Shown: positions 8,372 through 17,571 of the stretch, one piece after another
Position numbering within the stretch: the stretch's first letter is position 1
Layout of the letters: the number at the start of each line of letters is the position of its first letter
Assembly (NCBI RefSeq): GCF_030406325.1
Contig: NZ_JAUEQY010000016.1
Coordinates: forward strand, 124,001-188,000
Length of the DNA stretch: 64,000 nt
From: Actinomadura sp. DC4
Lineage (GTDB): Bacteria > Actinomycetota > Actinomycetes > Streptosporangiales > Streptosporangiaceae
Direction of reading: 5' to 3'
Position numbers and translations under genes: made by a program
Notes under the pieces: generated by a model
The model's input: the letters and a program-made list of their open reading frames with translations, nothing else
The model's database searches: none
Told to the model about the DNA's origin: nothing

Positions 8372-9637
8372 ATGACCGATATGGGTGCCGTCGATCTGCC
8401 GGAGCCGCGCATCGGGCCGGCGAGCAAACTCGCCCCGAAGCCGGTCAAGTTCGTGCTCAACTGGGGACGCAGATACTCTCTGTGGGTCTTCAACTTCGGC
8501 CTGGCCTGCTGCGCGATCGAGTTCATCGCGACCTCGATGTCGCGGCACGACTTCATCCGGCTGGGGGTGATCCCGTTCGCGCCCGGCCCGCGGCAGGCCG
8601 ACCTGATGGTCGTCTCCGGCACGGTCAGCGACAAGATGGCGCCCGCGGTGAAGCGCCTCTACGAGCAGATGCCCGAGCCGAAGTACGTCATCTCCTTCGG
8701 CGCGTGCTCCAACTGCGGTGGCCCGTACTGGGACTCCTACTGCGTGACCAAGGGCGTCGACCAGATCATCCCGGTCGACGTGTACGTCCCGGGCTGCCCG
8801 CCCCGGCCGGAGGCGCTGCTGCACGGCATCATCCGCCTGCAGGAGAAGATCGCCACCGAGTCGCTCGGCGGCCGGTACGCCGAGCCTGGCGAGTCGGTGG
8901 CGCCCCCACCCGAGGTCAAGGCCAAGGCGCCGACGCCGGCGGTCTTCCGCCGGCCCCTCGTGCTGCCGCCGGTCCCGGAGCCGGAGGAGATCGAGGCGGC
9001 CGAGGAGTCGACGCAGAGCCTGGCCCTCCCCGAAGCCGAAGCCGTGGCCGACGTCGTACGGGCGCGTGACCTCTCGCCCGCTCAGCAGGAACAGGTCGAG
9101 GCGGCGGAGGAGACAGTGGAGGTCCCGGTGCCCCAAGAACCGGTGGCTGAGGAGACGCAGCAGCTCCCGCCCGCCGAGGAGCCCGAGGGCGAGTCCGCCT
9201 CGGCCGAGACGCAGCAGATCGCCCCGCTCCCCGACACCGCCGAGAGGGGCGCTGAGGAGACGCAGGTGCTCCCGCCCGCCGACGAGGTCCAGCGCCTCGC
9301 CGAGGAGGCGGAGGCGGCGGAGGAGCCGGTGTCCGAACGCACCGCGGGCACCAACCAGCTCCCGCACGCCGACGAGGTCCGGCGCGAGGCCTCGGCCTTC
9401 GAGGACACCCAGGAGTACGTCCCGGGCCAGGAGGCCACGCTCCAGGACGCGATCCCCAAAGAGGCGACCGAGGCGACGCGGCGGGACCTGCCGTCCGCCG
9501 AAGAGGTGCGCAAGGCCGCCGAGGAGAGACAACCTCCCCGCCGCCGGGGCGCGCGGCTGAGAAAGTTCGCCGAGCCGCCGCCGGTCGACGCGCTCGACGA
9601 CCCCGACATCATTCCGGGACTCCGCGATGACGATTGA
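8372..9637 (+). CDS. nuoB: Complex I subunit B with long acidic C-terminal extension
   Basis: Residues 1-165 are an ordinary NuoB (PSST) subunit carrying the N2 [4Fe-4S] ligands: tandem Cys46-Cys47 in LACCAIEF, Cys112 in [10 protein letters not shown], and Cys142 in VPGCPPRPE. The protein then continues for about 255 residues of Glu/Ala/Pro-rich sequence, making 421 residues where about 160-190 is usual. The tail has recurring acidic Thr-Gln motifs (T214, T262, T280, T297, T346), several followed by hydrophobic-Pro-Pro-Ala-Asp/Glu-Glu-Val. The frame stays open and overlaps nuoC by 11 bases, so the extension is not caused by a lost stop. The start is ATG at 8372. Confidence 0.95.
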   Translation: MTDMGAVDLPEPRIGPASKLAPKPVKFVLNWGRRYSLWVFNFGLACCAIEFIATSMSRHDFIRLGVIPFAPGPRQADLMVVSGTVSDKMAPAVKRLYEQMPEPKYVISFGACSNCGGPYWDSYCVTKGVDQIIPVDVYVPGCPPRPEALLHGIIRLQEKIATESLGGRYAEPGESVAPPPEVKAKAPTPAVFRRPLVLPPVPEPEEIEAAEESTQSLALPEAEAVADVVRARDLSPAQQEQVEAAEETVEVPVPQEPVAEETQQLPPAEEPEGESASAETQQIAPLPDTAERGAEETQVLPPADEVQRLAEEAEAAEEPVSERTAGTNQLPHADEVRREASAFEDTQEYVPGQEATLQDAIPKEATEATRRDLPSAEEVRKAAEERQPPRRRGARLRKFAEPPPVDALDDPDIIPGLRDDD

Positions 9638-10250
9638 GCTGTCCGTGGCGTGGTCGCGGCGGTTCGGCGACGAGGTGCACAGCGAGGACACGTTCGGTCT
9701 GCTCACCGTCGACGTGCCGCCGGACCTGTGGACCGAGTCGCTGGCCTTCGCCCGCGACGATCTCGAGTGCGGCTACTTCGACTGGCTGACCGCCGTCGAC
9801 GAGCTGGAGGACGGGTTCGCGATCGTGGCGCACGTCTACTCCCTGCCCCAGGGCCACCACCTGCTCGTACGCACGCGGGTGCCGCGCGAGGACCCGCGCC
9901 TCGCCACCGCGACCGGCGTCTACCGCGGCGCGAACTGGCACGAGCGCGAGACGTTCGAGATGTTCGGCGTGCTCTTCGACGGGCATCCGGACCTCAAGCC
10001 GCTGCTGCTGCCGGACGGGTTCGAGGGGAATCCGCTGCGCAAGGAGTTCGTGCTGGCCGCCCGGGTGGCCAAGCCGTGGCCGGGCGCGAAGGAGCCGGGC
10101 GAGTCCGGGCACGGCGCGCCGAGCCGCCGCCGCATGCTGCCGCCGGGCGTCCCGCAGGACTGGGGACCCGCCGCCCGCCAGGCCGCCGCCGAGCGTCCCG
10201 CGCGCCGGCGCGAGCGCGGCATCAGCCCCGAGGGCGGCGACGATGTCTGA
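9627..10250 (+). CDS. nuoC: Complex I subunit C (30-kDa-like)
   Basis: A 207-residue NuoC-type subunit. Family landmarks are [12 protein letters not shown] near residue 50, [33 protein letters not shown] (in part) and [16 protein letters not shown]. After about residue 150 comes a basic, proline-containing tail not needed for the fold. It is not fused to NuoD, and no nuoD follows; nuoH comes next with an 8-base overlap. It forms part of the connecting module between Fe-S subunits and membrane arm. Confidence 0.93.
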   Translation: MTIELSVAWSRRFGDEVHSEDTFGLLTVDVPPDLWTESLAFARDDLECGYFDWLTAVDELEDGFAIVAHVYSLPQGHHLLVRTRVPREDPRLATATGVYRGANWHERETFEMFGVLFDGHPDLKPLLLPDGFEGNPLRKEFVLAARVAKPWPGAKEPGESGHGAPSRRRMLPPGVPQDWGPAARQAAAERPARRRERGISPEGGDDV

Positions 10251-11208
10251 CCTGGCGATCACCGCGATCAAGCTCCTGCTGGTCGTGGCGGCGTTCCTGG
10301 TGCTGCCGCTGATCGTCGGGCAGGTCGAGCACAAGGTGATGGCGCACATGCAGGGGCGCCTCGGCCCGATGTACGCGGGAGGCTTCCACGGCTGGGCGCA
10401 GCTCGTCGCGGACGGGGTGAAGTTCGCCCAGAAGGAGGACGTCGTCCCGGCCGCCGCCGACCGCCGGATCTTCACGCTCGCCCCGGCGGTGGCGCTGATC
10501 CCGTATCTCATCGTGCTGATCGTGATCCCGGTCGGGCCGGGCGGCCAGGTGGGCGTCTCGCTCGACCCGGGGCTGTTCTTCGCCCTGGCCATGATCGGCG
10601 TCGCGGTGCTCGGCGCGCTCATGGCCGGCTGGTCGAGCGCGAACAAGTACAGCCTCCTCGGCGGCATGCGCGTCGCCGCCCAGCTGCTGTCCTACGAGCT
10701 GCCGATGGTCCTGGCCGCCTCCTCGGTGGCGATGGCCGCGGGCACCCTCAACCTGTCCGGGATCGTCGACCACTGGGAGTGGTGGTGGCTGCCGTGGCAG
10801 GCGGTCGGCGGAGCGGTCTTCTTCATCGCCGGCCTGGCCGAGCTGCGCCGCCCGCCGTTCGACATGCCGGTCGCGGACAGCGAGATCATCTTCGGCCCGT
10901 ACACGGAGTACACCGGCCTGCGGTTCGCGTTCTTCCTGCTCGCCGAGTACGCCGGCATCGTCGTGCTGTCGGCGCTGACGACCGTGCTGTTCCTCGGCGG
11001 GTGGAAGGGCCCGGTGCTCGACACGCAGCTCGGCTGGCTGTGGACGCTGATCAAGGTGATGTTCCTGTCCTTCGTGGTCATCTGGCTGCGGGTCAGCTAC
11101 CCCCGCATGCGCGAGGACCAGCTGCAGAAACTCGCCTGGGCCGGCCTGGTGCCGCTCGCCCTCGCCCAGCTCGCCCTGACCGGGGTGATCAAGCTCGCCA
11201 TCGCCTGA
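10243..11208 (+). CDS. nuoH: Complex I subunit H
   Basis: A 321-residue multi-helix membrane subunit with the conserved quinone-chamber loops: QVEHKVMAHMQGRLGPMYAG near residue 30, ADGVKFAQKED, the acidic loop ELRRPPFDMPVADSEI (about 200) and YTEYTGLRFAFFLLAEY. NuoH links the quinone site to the antiporter-like subunits. The GTEYSG-type motif is intact as YTEYTG. In ordinary clusters nuoI follows directly; here a 4.9-kb insert intervenes before nuoI at 16086. Confidence 0.96.
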   Translation: MSDLAITAIKLLLVVAAFLVLPLIVGQVEHKVMAHMQGRLGPMYAGGFHGWAQLVADGVKFAQKEDVVPAAADRRIFTLAPAVALIPYLIVLIVIPVGPGGQVGVSLDPGLFFALAMIGVAVLGALMAGWSSANKYSLLGGMRVAAQLLSYELPMVLAASSVAMAAGTLNLSGIVDHWEWWWLPWQAVGGAVFFIAGLAELRRPPFDMPVADSEIIFGPYTEYTGLRFAFFLLAEYAGIVVLSALTTVLFLGGWKGPVLDTQLGWLWTLIKVMFLSFVVIWLRVSYPRMREDQLQKLAWAGLVPLALAQLALTGVIKLAIA

Positions 11209-11214
11209 GCCCGG

Positions 11215-11706
11215 TCAGGTCCAGTACGTGTCGTGGCGGAGGTAGAACTCCTCCCACTCCTCGGGGGTGAGCTCCCGGCGGCCGGCGCCGACGTCGGCGA
11301 GGGTCTCGAAGTAGTCCTCGCGCGGCGCGCCGGGGGCGAAGAGGATGAGCATCGACGCCGGCTCGCCCGACTCGTTGCGGAACGCGTGGATTCCGCCCTC
11401 GGGGACGTACAGGAAGTCGCCGGACGTCGTGTCGATCCACTTATCGCCGTTGAAGAGCCGTACGGTCCCGGACAGCACGAAGAACGACTCGGAGATCGTC
11501 TTGTGGAAGTGCGGTGACGGGCCGCTGGGCTTGGCGGCCATGTCCCAGCGGTACAGGCCGAACTGCCCGTTCGTGGACGCGCCGGTGGCGAGGTAGCTCG
11601 CCGATCCGCCGGAGGTGTAGCGCAGTTCGGGCGCCGTGCCGGCCGGCCGGTACACCGCGCTGATCTCGCCGGCGTCGCCGTCGTAGCGGGGCTCGGGGTA
11701 GGACAT
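11215..11706 (-). CDS. Cupin-domain protein
   Basis: A 163-residue single-cupin protein. The metal-binding motif 1 is PHFHKTISESFFVLSG (two His and a Glu) and motif 2 reads YVPEGGIHAFRNES. There is no signal peptide and the substrate is unknown; such proteins range from small dioxygenases and isomerases to sugar-binding sensors. Its stop faces the nuoH stop 6 bases away, and the next leftward gene lies 13 bases upstream, so the two probably form an operon inserted between nuoH and nuoI. Confidence 0.88.
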   Translation of the reverse strand: MSYPEPRYDGDAGEISAVYRPAGTAPELRYTSGGSASYLATGASTNGQFGLYRWDMAAKPSGPSPHFHKTISESFFVLSGTVRLFNGDKWIDTTSGDFLYVPEGGIHAFRNESGEPASMLILFAPGAPREDYFETLADVGAGRRELTPEEWEEFYLRHDTYWT

Positions 11707-11719
11707 GCGAAGGCTCCTC

Positions 11720-12532
11720 TCAGCCGCCCGTGAGTGTGCGGCTCACCGAGAATATGATCACCGCGACGATCGCCGCGGCGTACGCCGCCGTCGTCCAGGC
11801 GATGACGCGGGTGCGGCGCGGCTCGCTCATGTCCCGGAACGACAGCAGCCACGCGAGGCCGGGCAGCACCAAGATGCCGTGCATGGTCACCGCGTGGACG
11901 GGCTTGAGAAAGCCGCCGGCGGAGTAGGCGGCCTGCTGGTGCCCGGTCCGGACGAGGATCACGCCGCGCGCGATCATGATCGCTCCGCTGGCCAGGGCGA
12001 CGAGCAGCGTGACGAAGCCCGCGCGCAGCGCCAGCCGGGTGCTCTCCGGCACGCCGGCGTTCGGCCCGAACGCCCGTACCGTCAGCGTCACCAGCACCAC
12101 GATCAGTACGCCGCCGCCCACGGCCAGGAGCATCGAGATCACCGTGTTGAACGGCGTCTCCATGTCGAAGTGCGACGGGACGTGCCGCCACGCCTGCAGG
12201 TCGATCATCGCGGTCTCGGCGACGCAGGCGGCGGCGAAGACCCCGAGGAGCGCCGTACGGGCGCGGTCGCCGATCCGCAGGTACGACGCGACCCAGGCGA
12301 TCGTGATCAGCGTCAGCCCGAACGACAGGCCGAACGTGACCGGTTTGCGCCAGGAGACCGGCCCCTCCCAGGGCCCGCCGTCGACCGCGAAGACGGCGAG
12401 GTGGAACAGCCCGGAGACGATCAGCGCCGCCCCGATCGCGTGGCAGACGCGATCCACCCGCCGTCCCTCGGTCCAGAACGACCACAGCGAGACGAGGACC
12501 CCCGGCGCCGAGCGAGCGGTGATGGAGTGCAT
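11720..12532 (-). CDS. Seven-helix membrane protein of unknown function
   Basis: About 270 residues with seven or so hydrophobic segments, no cofactor motif and short charged loops (for example RIGDRARTALLG). I prefer the ATG at 12532 (MHSITARSAPG), which has GGAAGG about 11-17 bases upstream. A more upstream ATG at 12580 would put the start inside a 13-bp inverted repeat. It is followed after 13 bases by the cupin gene. The inverted repeat upstream (12570-12602) looks like a MarR-type operator and probably controls this pair. Confidence 0.7.
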   Translation of the reverse strand: MHSITARSAPGVLVSLWSFWTEGRRVDRVCHAIGAALIVSGLFHLAVFAVDGGPWEGPVSWRKPVTFGLSFGLTLITIAWVASYLRIGDRARTALLGVFAAACVAETAMIDLQAWRHVPSHFDMETPFNTVISMLLAVGGGVLIVVLVTLTVRAFGPNAGVPESTRLALRAGFVTLLVALASGAIMIARGVILVRTGHQQAAYSAGGFLKPVHAVTMHGILVLPGLAWLLSFRDMSEPRRTRVIAWTTAAYAAAIVAVIIFSVSRTLTGG

Positions 12533-12569
12533 GAGCCGGCCGTCCCTTCCGCGTCCCGCACGATGGAAA

Positions 12570-12602
12570 CGCTTAGACATCTAAGCATGAGATGTCTAAG
12601 CG
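12570..12602. promoter_or_regulatory. 13-bp perfect inverted repeat, MarR-type operator
   Basis: CGCTTAGACATCT and its exact reverse complement AGATGTCTAAGCG are separated by AAGCATG. The left arm together with the first spacer bases also makes the near-palindrome CTTAGACATCTAAG, close to the TTAGATATCTAA form often bound by MarR proteins. It lies 38 bases upstream of the leftward membrane-protein start. No MarR gene is present in the window, so the binding protein must be encoded elsewhere. Confidence 0.6.
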
Positions 12603-13041
12603 AGTCCAACGTGGGAACGGGCGGAGGTCGGCCGACGCACACCGCGGCACTGTTCGCCGGGGAACGGTTGTTCGGCGTGTTGAACCGGACGATCGAGTGC
12701 CGGGACGTGACGGTGTCGCTCGAGACCGCCCGTTCCTTCGGTGGTGGTGCCGCCGCCAATGCGGCCGTTGTTGTTGGTGAGCCGGCTCGCGATGACCGTG
12801 ACGGTGCGATGGCGTCCGACGCGCGCCGGATGGCCGTTCCCGGACCGCCCACAATGGTGAGATCCGCGTTGATGATCGGCAGTGCGTCCGTGCCCACCGC
12901 CGGCGTGGTGATCGCGTAGATGCAGTTCGGGGCCGGCCGGAGTACGGCCCTGCCGAGCTCGTTGGCCGTGTTGATCGCCGAGACGAGCGTGGTCGAACTG
13001 CGCGGGACGTGGAAGAAGCGCACGTGCGGAACGGAGGCCAT
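12600..13041 (-). pseudogene. Decayed right-handed beta-helix repeat protein
   Basis: Reading leftward from 13041, one frame gives TTLVSAINTANELGRAVLRP, then NCIYAITTPAVGTDALPIIN and ADLTIVGGPGTAIRRAS. This is the start of the actinobacterial beta-helix family (SALVSAIN...GGTLTLAPGCTYTLT...). The homology then moves to another frame (VIASRLTNNNGRIGGGT) and later back (RHSIVRFNTPNN), so at least two frameshifts are present and the repeats are cut short. The remnant has no signal peptide and cannot make a full protein. It is bounded by the MarR-type operator on one side and an AT-rich stretch on the other. Confidence 0.65.
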
Positions 13042-13294
13042 GTTCCTGTGGACATAATCCTCGCAGGTGAAGAATTGTCTTGATCACTGCGCAATAAAGT
13101 GCACGCTACCTCGCGGCGGGACATATATTCACCCGGCAATTCCAATGAATCGGAAGGCTCCCGGCGCGTCCTCCGCGGCCCGGCCGTCCTTCCGTCCCGC
13201 CGGGTCGGACGGAGGGTCTGGAAACCTCAGGTCGGTCACGTCCGTCAGAGAGGGTGTGAATCACTTTCGACCGGGACCGCCGTACGATCGCCGT
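13042..13294. other. AT-richer intergenic stretch, no gene
   Basis: The first 100 bases are clearly less GC-rich than the surroundings (for example GAAGAATTGTCTTGATCAC and GGGACATATATTCACC). This suggests foreign or promoter DNA next to the decayed beta-helix gene. No supported gene or perfect repeat was seen; the rest is upstream sequence for the gene at 13295. Confidence 0.5.
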
Positions 13295-14005
13295 ATGGCC
13301 TGGCCTGGTCCGCCCCCGCCGCCGCGGCCCCCCATGCGGCCGCCGGCAGGGCCGCCCTTTCCGGTTCCGCCGACACCGCCGTCGGACGGGCGTGCCTGGG
13401 CGATGGTGCCGCTCCTGACCGGCGGCTTCGGCGCCCCCGCCTCATTCCTGTACGCCGCCCTGTGCCGTCGCTCCGCCTCGCTCGGCGGGGCCGCGGTCCT
13501 CTACTCGGCGGGCGTGATCGGCGGCTGCGCCGGCCTGGTCGAGGGCAACGACGGCCCGGCCGTGCTCGGCCTGCTCCTGCTCATCCTCACCTGGACGCTC
13601 AGCACGGTGCACGCGCTCGTCGCCCGCCCACGGCTCTACCCCCCGACCACCCCCCGCGACCAGATGAACCAGCGCGCCGTCGAGATGGCGCGCCACCGCC
13701 GCTCGCTCCGCGAGGCCGCGCGCAAGGTGGTCTCCGAGGACCCGGTCCTCGCCCGCGAGCTGCGCATCGGCCGCCCGGACCTCCTGCCGCGCTCGTTCGA
13801 CGACGGCGGCCTGGTCGACGTCAACCACGTGACGCCGGAGGTGCTGAGCCGGCTGCCCGGCCTGACGTACGAGATGGTCGACCGGATCATGCAGGTCCGC
13901 ACCCACAGCGGCGGTTTCGTCTCCGCCGAGGAGCTCGTCGTGCACTGCGACCTGCCGCCGTCCGTCGTCTCGGAGATCGCGGAGTACGCCCTGTTCACCC
14001 GGTGA
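13295..14005 (+). CDS. Membrane protein with C-terminal ComEA-like helix-hairpin-helix
   Basis: A 236-residue protein. The first 30 residues are Pro-rich, then there are two or three hydrophobic segments (about 35-105), a basic linker (QRAVEMARHRRSLREAARK), and a C-terminal helix-hairpin-helix from about 170. In it, DVNHVTPEVLSRLPGLTYEM and VDRIMQVRTHSGGFVSAEEL follow the ComEA pattern (VNxAs...L..lpGig...A..Ii..R...GpF.s.eeL). ComEA modules bind DNA in uptake systems, but no other competence genes are near, so the role is open. The start is ATG at 13295; upstream in-frame sequence lacks coding character. Confidence 0.75.
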   Translation: MAWPGPPPPPRPPMRPPAGPPFPVPPTPPSDGRAWAMVPLLTGGFGAPASFLYAALCRRSASLGGAAVLYSAGVIGGCAGLVEGNDGPAVLGLLLLILTWTLSTVHALVARPRLYPPTTPRDQMNQRAVEMARHRRSLREAARKVVSEDPVLARELRIGRPDLLPRSFDDGGLVDVNHVTPEVLSRLPGLTYEMVDRIMQVRTHSGGFVSAEELVVHCDLPPSVVSEIAEYALFTR

Positions 14006-14116
14006 GCCGGGGTGGGGCGGTCCGAACCCCGGCGTTCGTGCTGCCACGATCGACCCCAGGGCGCCGGTCGGCGAGCATGGGAGGGTCCGTCGCCGAGCGA
14101 AACCGGGGTGCCGCCG

Positions 14117-15373
14117 ATGAGCCGGGTCAAGCTCGGCGCCGTGCTGCGAGCGCCGTTCGGCCGCCGCGCGTGGGCCGAGATCCTGTACGTGGTCGTGAGC
14201 ACGCCCCTCGCGGTCCTCGGGTTCGTCTACGCGATCGTGACGCTGGTCCTGGGCACCGGCCTGGCCGTCACCGCCGCCGGGTTCCCGCTGCTGGCCGCCG
14301 GCCTGGGCGGCGCCCGCCGGATCACCTCGCTGCACCGGCGGCTCGCCGCCCGCCTCCTCGGCGAGCACCTGGAGGCCCCCGCACGCCCGCGCGCGGGATC
14401 GGGGCTCCTCGGCCGGCTGCAGGTCCGGCTCGGTGACGCGGCCGGCTGGCGCGCGCTGTGCTACCTGGTGCTCAAGCTCCCCATGACGCTCATCCACCTC
14501 TACGTCCTGCTGGTCACCTGGGAGTGGGGCGTGTTCGCGCTCACCTATCCGGCGCAGCACGCCCTCGGCATCAACCAGAACAGCGTGGGCATCCACATCA
14601 ACGGCTTCGTCTTCGACAGCCGGCCCCGCCAGCTGCTGGTGTCCGTCTTCGGCCTGGCGCTGATCGTCCTCGGCCCCTGGGCCCTGCGCCTGTCGCTGAT
14701 CACGGACCGCATCCTGATGCGCTGGCTGCTCGGCCGGCGTGGGCTGGCCGAGCGCGTACGCGACCTGGAGGAGACGCGGGCCCGCGCGGTCGACGACGCG
14801 GCGGCCACCCTGCGCACCATCGAACGCGACCTGCACGACGGCGCGCAGGTCCGGCTGATCGCGCTGACGATGCAGCTCACGATGGTGCGCGACGCGGTTG
14901 CCGACGACAATGCCCGCGCGCTGGTCGCGACCGCCCAGGCGACCGCGAGAGAGGCCATCGCGGAGCTTCGCGAGCTCGTACGCGGCATCCACCCGCCCGC
15001 GCTCGACCACGGCCTGGACACCGCGCTGGCCACGCTCGCCGCCCGCAGCGCCGTGCCCGTCGAGCCGAGCATCGAGCTGGCGACCCGGCCCACCGCGGCG
15101 ATCGAGTCCATCGCCTACTTCTGCGCCGCCGAGCTCCTGGCCAACGTCGCCAAGCACAGCGGCGCCACCCGGGCCTGGCTCTCGCTCACCCAGTCCGACG
15201 GCCGGCTGCGGCTGCGCGTACGCGACGACGGCTCCGGCGGCGCCGTCCCCGGCCCCGGCTCGGGCCTGTCGGGCCTGCAGGACCGCGTACGCACGGTGGA
15301 CGGGCGGCTGGACGTCGCCAGCCCGCCGGGCGGCCCTACGGTGGTCACCGTCGAACTCCCATCGCACGCCTGA
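14117..15373 (+). CDS. NarL-type sensor histidine kinase
   Basis: A 418-residue kinase. The N-terminal half (about 20-200) has two pairs of hydrophobic helices of the putative-sensor type. The HisKA_3 phosphoacceptor is in ERDLHDGAQVRLIALTMQL (His about 239). The ATPase domain shows the N box ELLANVAKHSGA and G boxes DDGSGGA and GSGLSGLQDRV. It ends 10 bases before the response regulator, forming a two-component pair. The pair sits inside the split nuo cluster, so control of the complex by this system is plausible but unproven. The start is ATG at 14117. Confidence 0.92.
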   Translation: MSRVKLGAVLRAPFGRRAWAEILYVVVSTPLAVLGFVYAIVTLVLGTGLAVTAAGFPLLAAGLGGARRITSLHRRLAARLLGEHLEAPARPRAGSGLLGRLQVRLGDAAGWRALCYLVLKLPMTLIHLYVLLVTWEWGVFALTYPAQHALGINQNSVGIHINGFVFDSRPRQLLVSVFGLALIVLGPWALRLSLITDRILMRWLLGRRGLAERVRDLEETRARAVDDAAATLRTIERDLHDGAQVRLIALTMQLTMVRDAVADDNARALVATAQATAREAIAELRELVRGIHPPALDHGLDTALATLAARSAVPVEPSIELATRPTAAIESIAYFCAAELLANVAKHSGATRAWLSLTQSDGRLRLRVRDDGSGGAVPGPGSGLSGLQDRVRTVDGRLDVASPPGGPTVVTVELPSHA

Positions 15374-15383
15374 GGGCCACTCC

Positions 15384-16022
15384 ATGCGCATCGTGATCGC
15401 CGACGACGCCGCCATCCTGCGCGACGGCCTCGCCCACCTGCTGACCGCGCGCGGCCACGAGGTCGTCGCGAGCGTCGGTGACGCGCGGGGCCTCCGGGTG
15501 GCCGTCGACGGCCACCGGCCGGACGTCGCGGTGATCGACATCCGGATGCCGCCCACGCACACCGACGAGGGCCTGCGGGCCGCGATCGAGCTGCGCCGCG
15601 ACCATCCGGGCCTGGGCATCCTGCTGTTCTCCCAGTACGTCGAGACGCGCTACGCCACCGACCTGCTGGCCGGATCGCCTGCCGGGGTCGGCTACCTGCT
15701 GAAGGAGCGGGTCGGCGACATCGACGACTTCGTGGACGCCCTCCACCGCGTGGCCTCCGGCGGCACGGCGCTGGATCCCGAGGTGGTCGGCCACCTGCTG
15801 AACGCCGGCCGCCAGGGCGTCGGCGCGCTGACGCCGCGTGAGCGCGAGGTGCTGGGCCTCATGGCCGAGGGGCGTACGAACGCGGCCATCGCCAAGACCC
15901 TCGTCGTGTCCGACCGCGCGGTGGAGAAGCACATCGCGAACATCTTTCTCAAGCTCGGGCTGGCCCCTTCCGGCGACGACCACCGCCGCGTACTGGCGGT
16001 CCTGCGTTACCTGGGTGCCTGA
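15384..16022 (+). CDS. LuxR/NarL-family response regulator
   Basis: A 212-residue regulator. The receiver domain has the acidic pair in IADDAAIL, the phospho-acceptor Asp in VAVIDIRMPP (about residue 52), and Lys in YLLKERVGD. The C-terminal HTH (LTPREREVLGLMAEGRTN through VVSDRAVEKHIANIFLKLGL) binds DNA. It is paired with the kinase immediately upstream, and the 63-base gap to nuoI allows read-through into nuoI-N. Confidence 0.94.
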   Translation: MRIVIADDAAILRDGLAHLLTARGHEVVASVGDARGLRVAVDGHRPDVAVIDIRMPPTHTDEGLRAAIELRRDHPGLGILLFSQYVETRYATDLLAGSPAGVGYLLKERVGDIDDFVDALHRVASGGTALDPEVVGHLLNAGRQGVGALTPREREVLGLMAEGRTNAAIAKTLVVSDRAVEKHIANIFLKLGLAPSGDDHRRVLAVLRYLGA

Positions 16023-16085
16023 CCCGGCCGCGACGCGCCGCCGCGACAGGGGCTCCGGTTTGCCAACGCGCCCGGATAAGCAATC

Positions 16086-16601
16086 ATGGTGCGCGTGGCA
16101 CGCCTACCCGGAACCGGCCTGGCAAAGGGCCTCGCGGTCACGCTGCGTACGATGACCCGGCGTTCCATCACGCGGCAGTACCCCGAGGTTCAGCCCGACC
16201 TGCCACCGCGCAGCCGCGGGGTCATCGCGCTGTTCGAGGAGAACTGCACGGTCTGCATGCTGTGCGCACGCGAGTGCCCGGACTGGTGCATCTACATCGA
16301 CTCCCACAAGGAGACGCTGCCGGCGCCCGAGGGCGGACGGCCGCGGGCCCGTAACGTGCTCGACCGGTTCGCCATCGACTTCGCCCTGTGCATGTACTGC
16401 GGGATCTGCATCGAGGCCTGTCCCTTCGACGCGCTGTTCTGGTCGCCGGAGTTCGAGTACGCCGAGTACGACATCGCCGAGCTGACCCACGAGCGCGACC
16501 GGCTGCGGGAATGGATGTGGACGGTGCCTCCGCCGCCCGCCCACGACCCTCACGCGGAGCCGCCCAAGGAGCTTCCCAAGGAAAGCCGGGAGGCCCGGTG
16601 A
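16086..16601 (+). CDS. nuoI: Complex I subunit I (two [4Fe-4S] ferredoxin-like)
   Basis: A 171-residue Fe-S subunit with two intact cluster motifs, [12 protein letters not shown] and [12 protein letters not shown], that hold N6a and N6b and pass electrons toward NuoB. The N-terminus [15 protein letters not shown] is the amphipathic membrane-contact segment. A Pro-rich tail follows residue 150. It starts the second half of the split cluster; nuoJ overlaps its stop by four bases (GTGA). In a ferredoxin-fed complex this is a likely docking subunit. Confidence 0.95.
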   Translation: MVRVARLPGTGLAKGLAVTLRTMTRRSITRQYPEVQPDLPPRSRGVIALFEENCTVCMLCARECPDWCIYIDSHKETLPAPEGGRPRARNVLDRFAIDFALCMYCGICIEACPFDALFWSPEFEYAEYDIAELTHERDRLREWMWTVPPPPAHDPHAEPPKELPKESREAR

Positions 16602-17242
16602 CCGCGGTGGACATCGTCATCGCGGCGCTCGGCGTGGTCGCCGTCGGTTCGGGGATCATGGTCGTCAGCACCCGCCAGCTCGTCCACGCGGCCCTCTGGC
16701 TGGTCGTCTCGTTCGGCGCGCTGGCCGCCTCGTACGTCGTGCTGGCCGCCGAGTTCGTCGCGTGGGTGCAGGTGCTGATCTACGTCGGGGCCGTCGTGGT
16801 CCTCCTGCTGTTCGGGATCATGCTGACCCGCGCGCCGATCGGGCGCTCGGACGACCTGGACTCGGGCAACCGGATCGTCGCGCTGGTCGTGGCCGTCGCC
16901 ACGGCCGCCGTCCTGGTCACCACGCTCGCTCGCGGCTTCCGCGACGCGTACTTCCCGATCAAGGCCCGGGTCGGCAGCGGGTCGTCCGGTGCGCTGGGCG
17001 CGGCCCTGTTCCGCACGTGGGTGCTGCCGTTCGAGGCCCTGTCGGTGCTGCTGCTGGCCGCGCTGATCGGCGCGATCGTGCTCTCGCGGTCCGATATCGG
17101 CCCCGAGGCGGCCGTGGAGGATCCCGAGCCAAGTGAGCGCCCGCGGCCCCGCGTCACCCCGCCGCTGGTGCGGCGGCGCAACCGGACCGCCGACGACGAG
17201 GACACGATCGTGTTGTCCCGGATCGATGAGGACCTCCTCTGA
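16598..17242 (+). CDS. nuoJ: Complex I subunit J
   Basis: A 214-residue membrane subunit with five hydrophobic helices. The conserved part [28 protein letters not shown] contains the helix-3 pi-bulge segment. GTG at 16598 overlaps the nuoI stop (GTGA). After the last helix comes a charged tail of about 45 residues ([15 protein letters not shown]) absent from short homologues. Its stop shares a base with the nuoK start (TGATG). Confidence 0.94.
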   Translation: MTAVDIVIAALGVVAVGSGIMVVSTRQLVHAALWLVVSFGALAASYVVLAAEFVAWVQVLIYVGAVVVLLLFGIMLTRAPIGRSDDLDSGNRIVALVVAVATAAVLVTTLARGFRDAYFPIKARVGSGSSGALGAALFRTWVLPFEALSVLLLAALIGAIVLSRSDIGPEAAVEDPEPSERPRPRVTPPLVRRRNRTADDEDTIVLSRIDEDLL

Positions 17243-17571
17243 TGCACCTCATCTATCCGGTGGTCATCTCCGCGCTGCTGTTCTCGGTCGGTGTGTACGG
17301 CGTGCTCGCCCGGCGCAACGCCATCCTCGTCCTGATGTCGGTCGAGCTGATGCTGGGCGCCGTCAACCTCAACCTCGTCGTGTTCGACATGCGGTGGGCC
17401 GACCGGCTGCACGGCGGCCAGGTCCTCACGCTTTTCGTGATCGTGATCGCGGCGGCCGAGGTCGGGCTCGGCCTGGCCCTCGTGCTCCTGATCTACCGCA
17501 ACCGCAACACGGTCGACATCGACCGGCTGCGGACGCTCGGCGAGAGCGCAGAAGAAGGAGTTCGCCGGTGA
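17242..17571 (+). CDS. nuoK: Complex I subunit K
   Basis: A 109-residue three-helix subunit. It has the conserved membrane glutamates in [15 protein letters not shown] and [18 protein letters not shown], part of the proton path. Start and stop overlap nuoJ (TGATG) and nuoL (GTGA). Confidence 0.95.
   Translation: MHLIYPVVISALLFSVGVYGVLARRNAILVLMSVELMLGAVNLNLVVFDMRWADRLHGGQVLTLFVIVIAAAEVGLGLALVLLIYRNRNTVDIDRLRTLGESAEEGVRR

Noticed and set aside
12421-13145. Intact genes on either strand in this stretch
   Set aside because: Several overlapping frames exist, but the beta-helix homology switches among them, so a decayed gene explains the region better.
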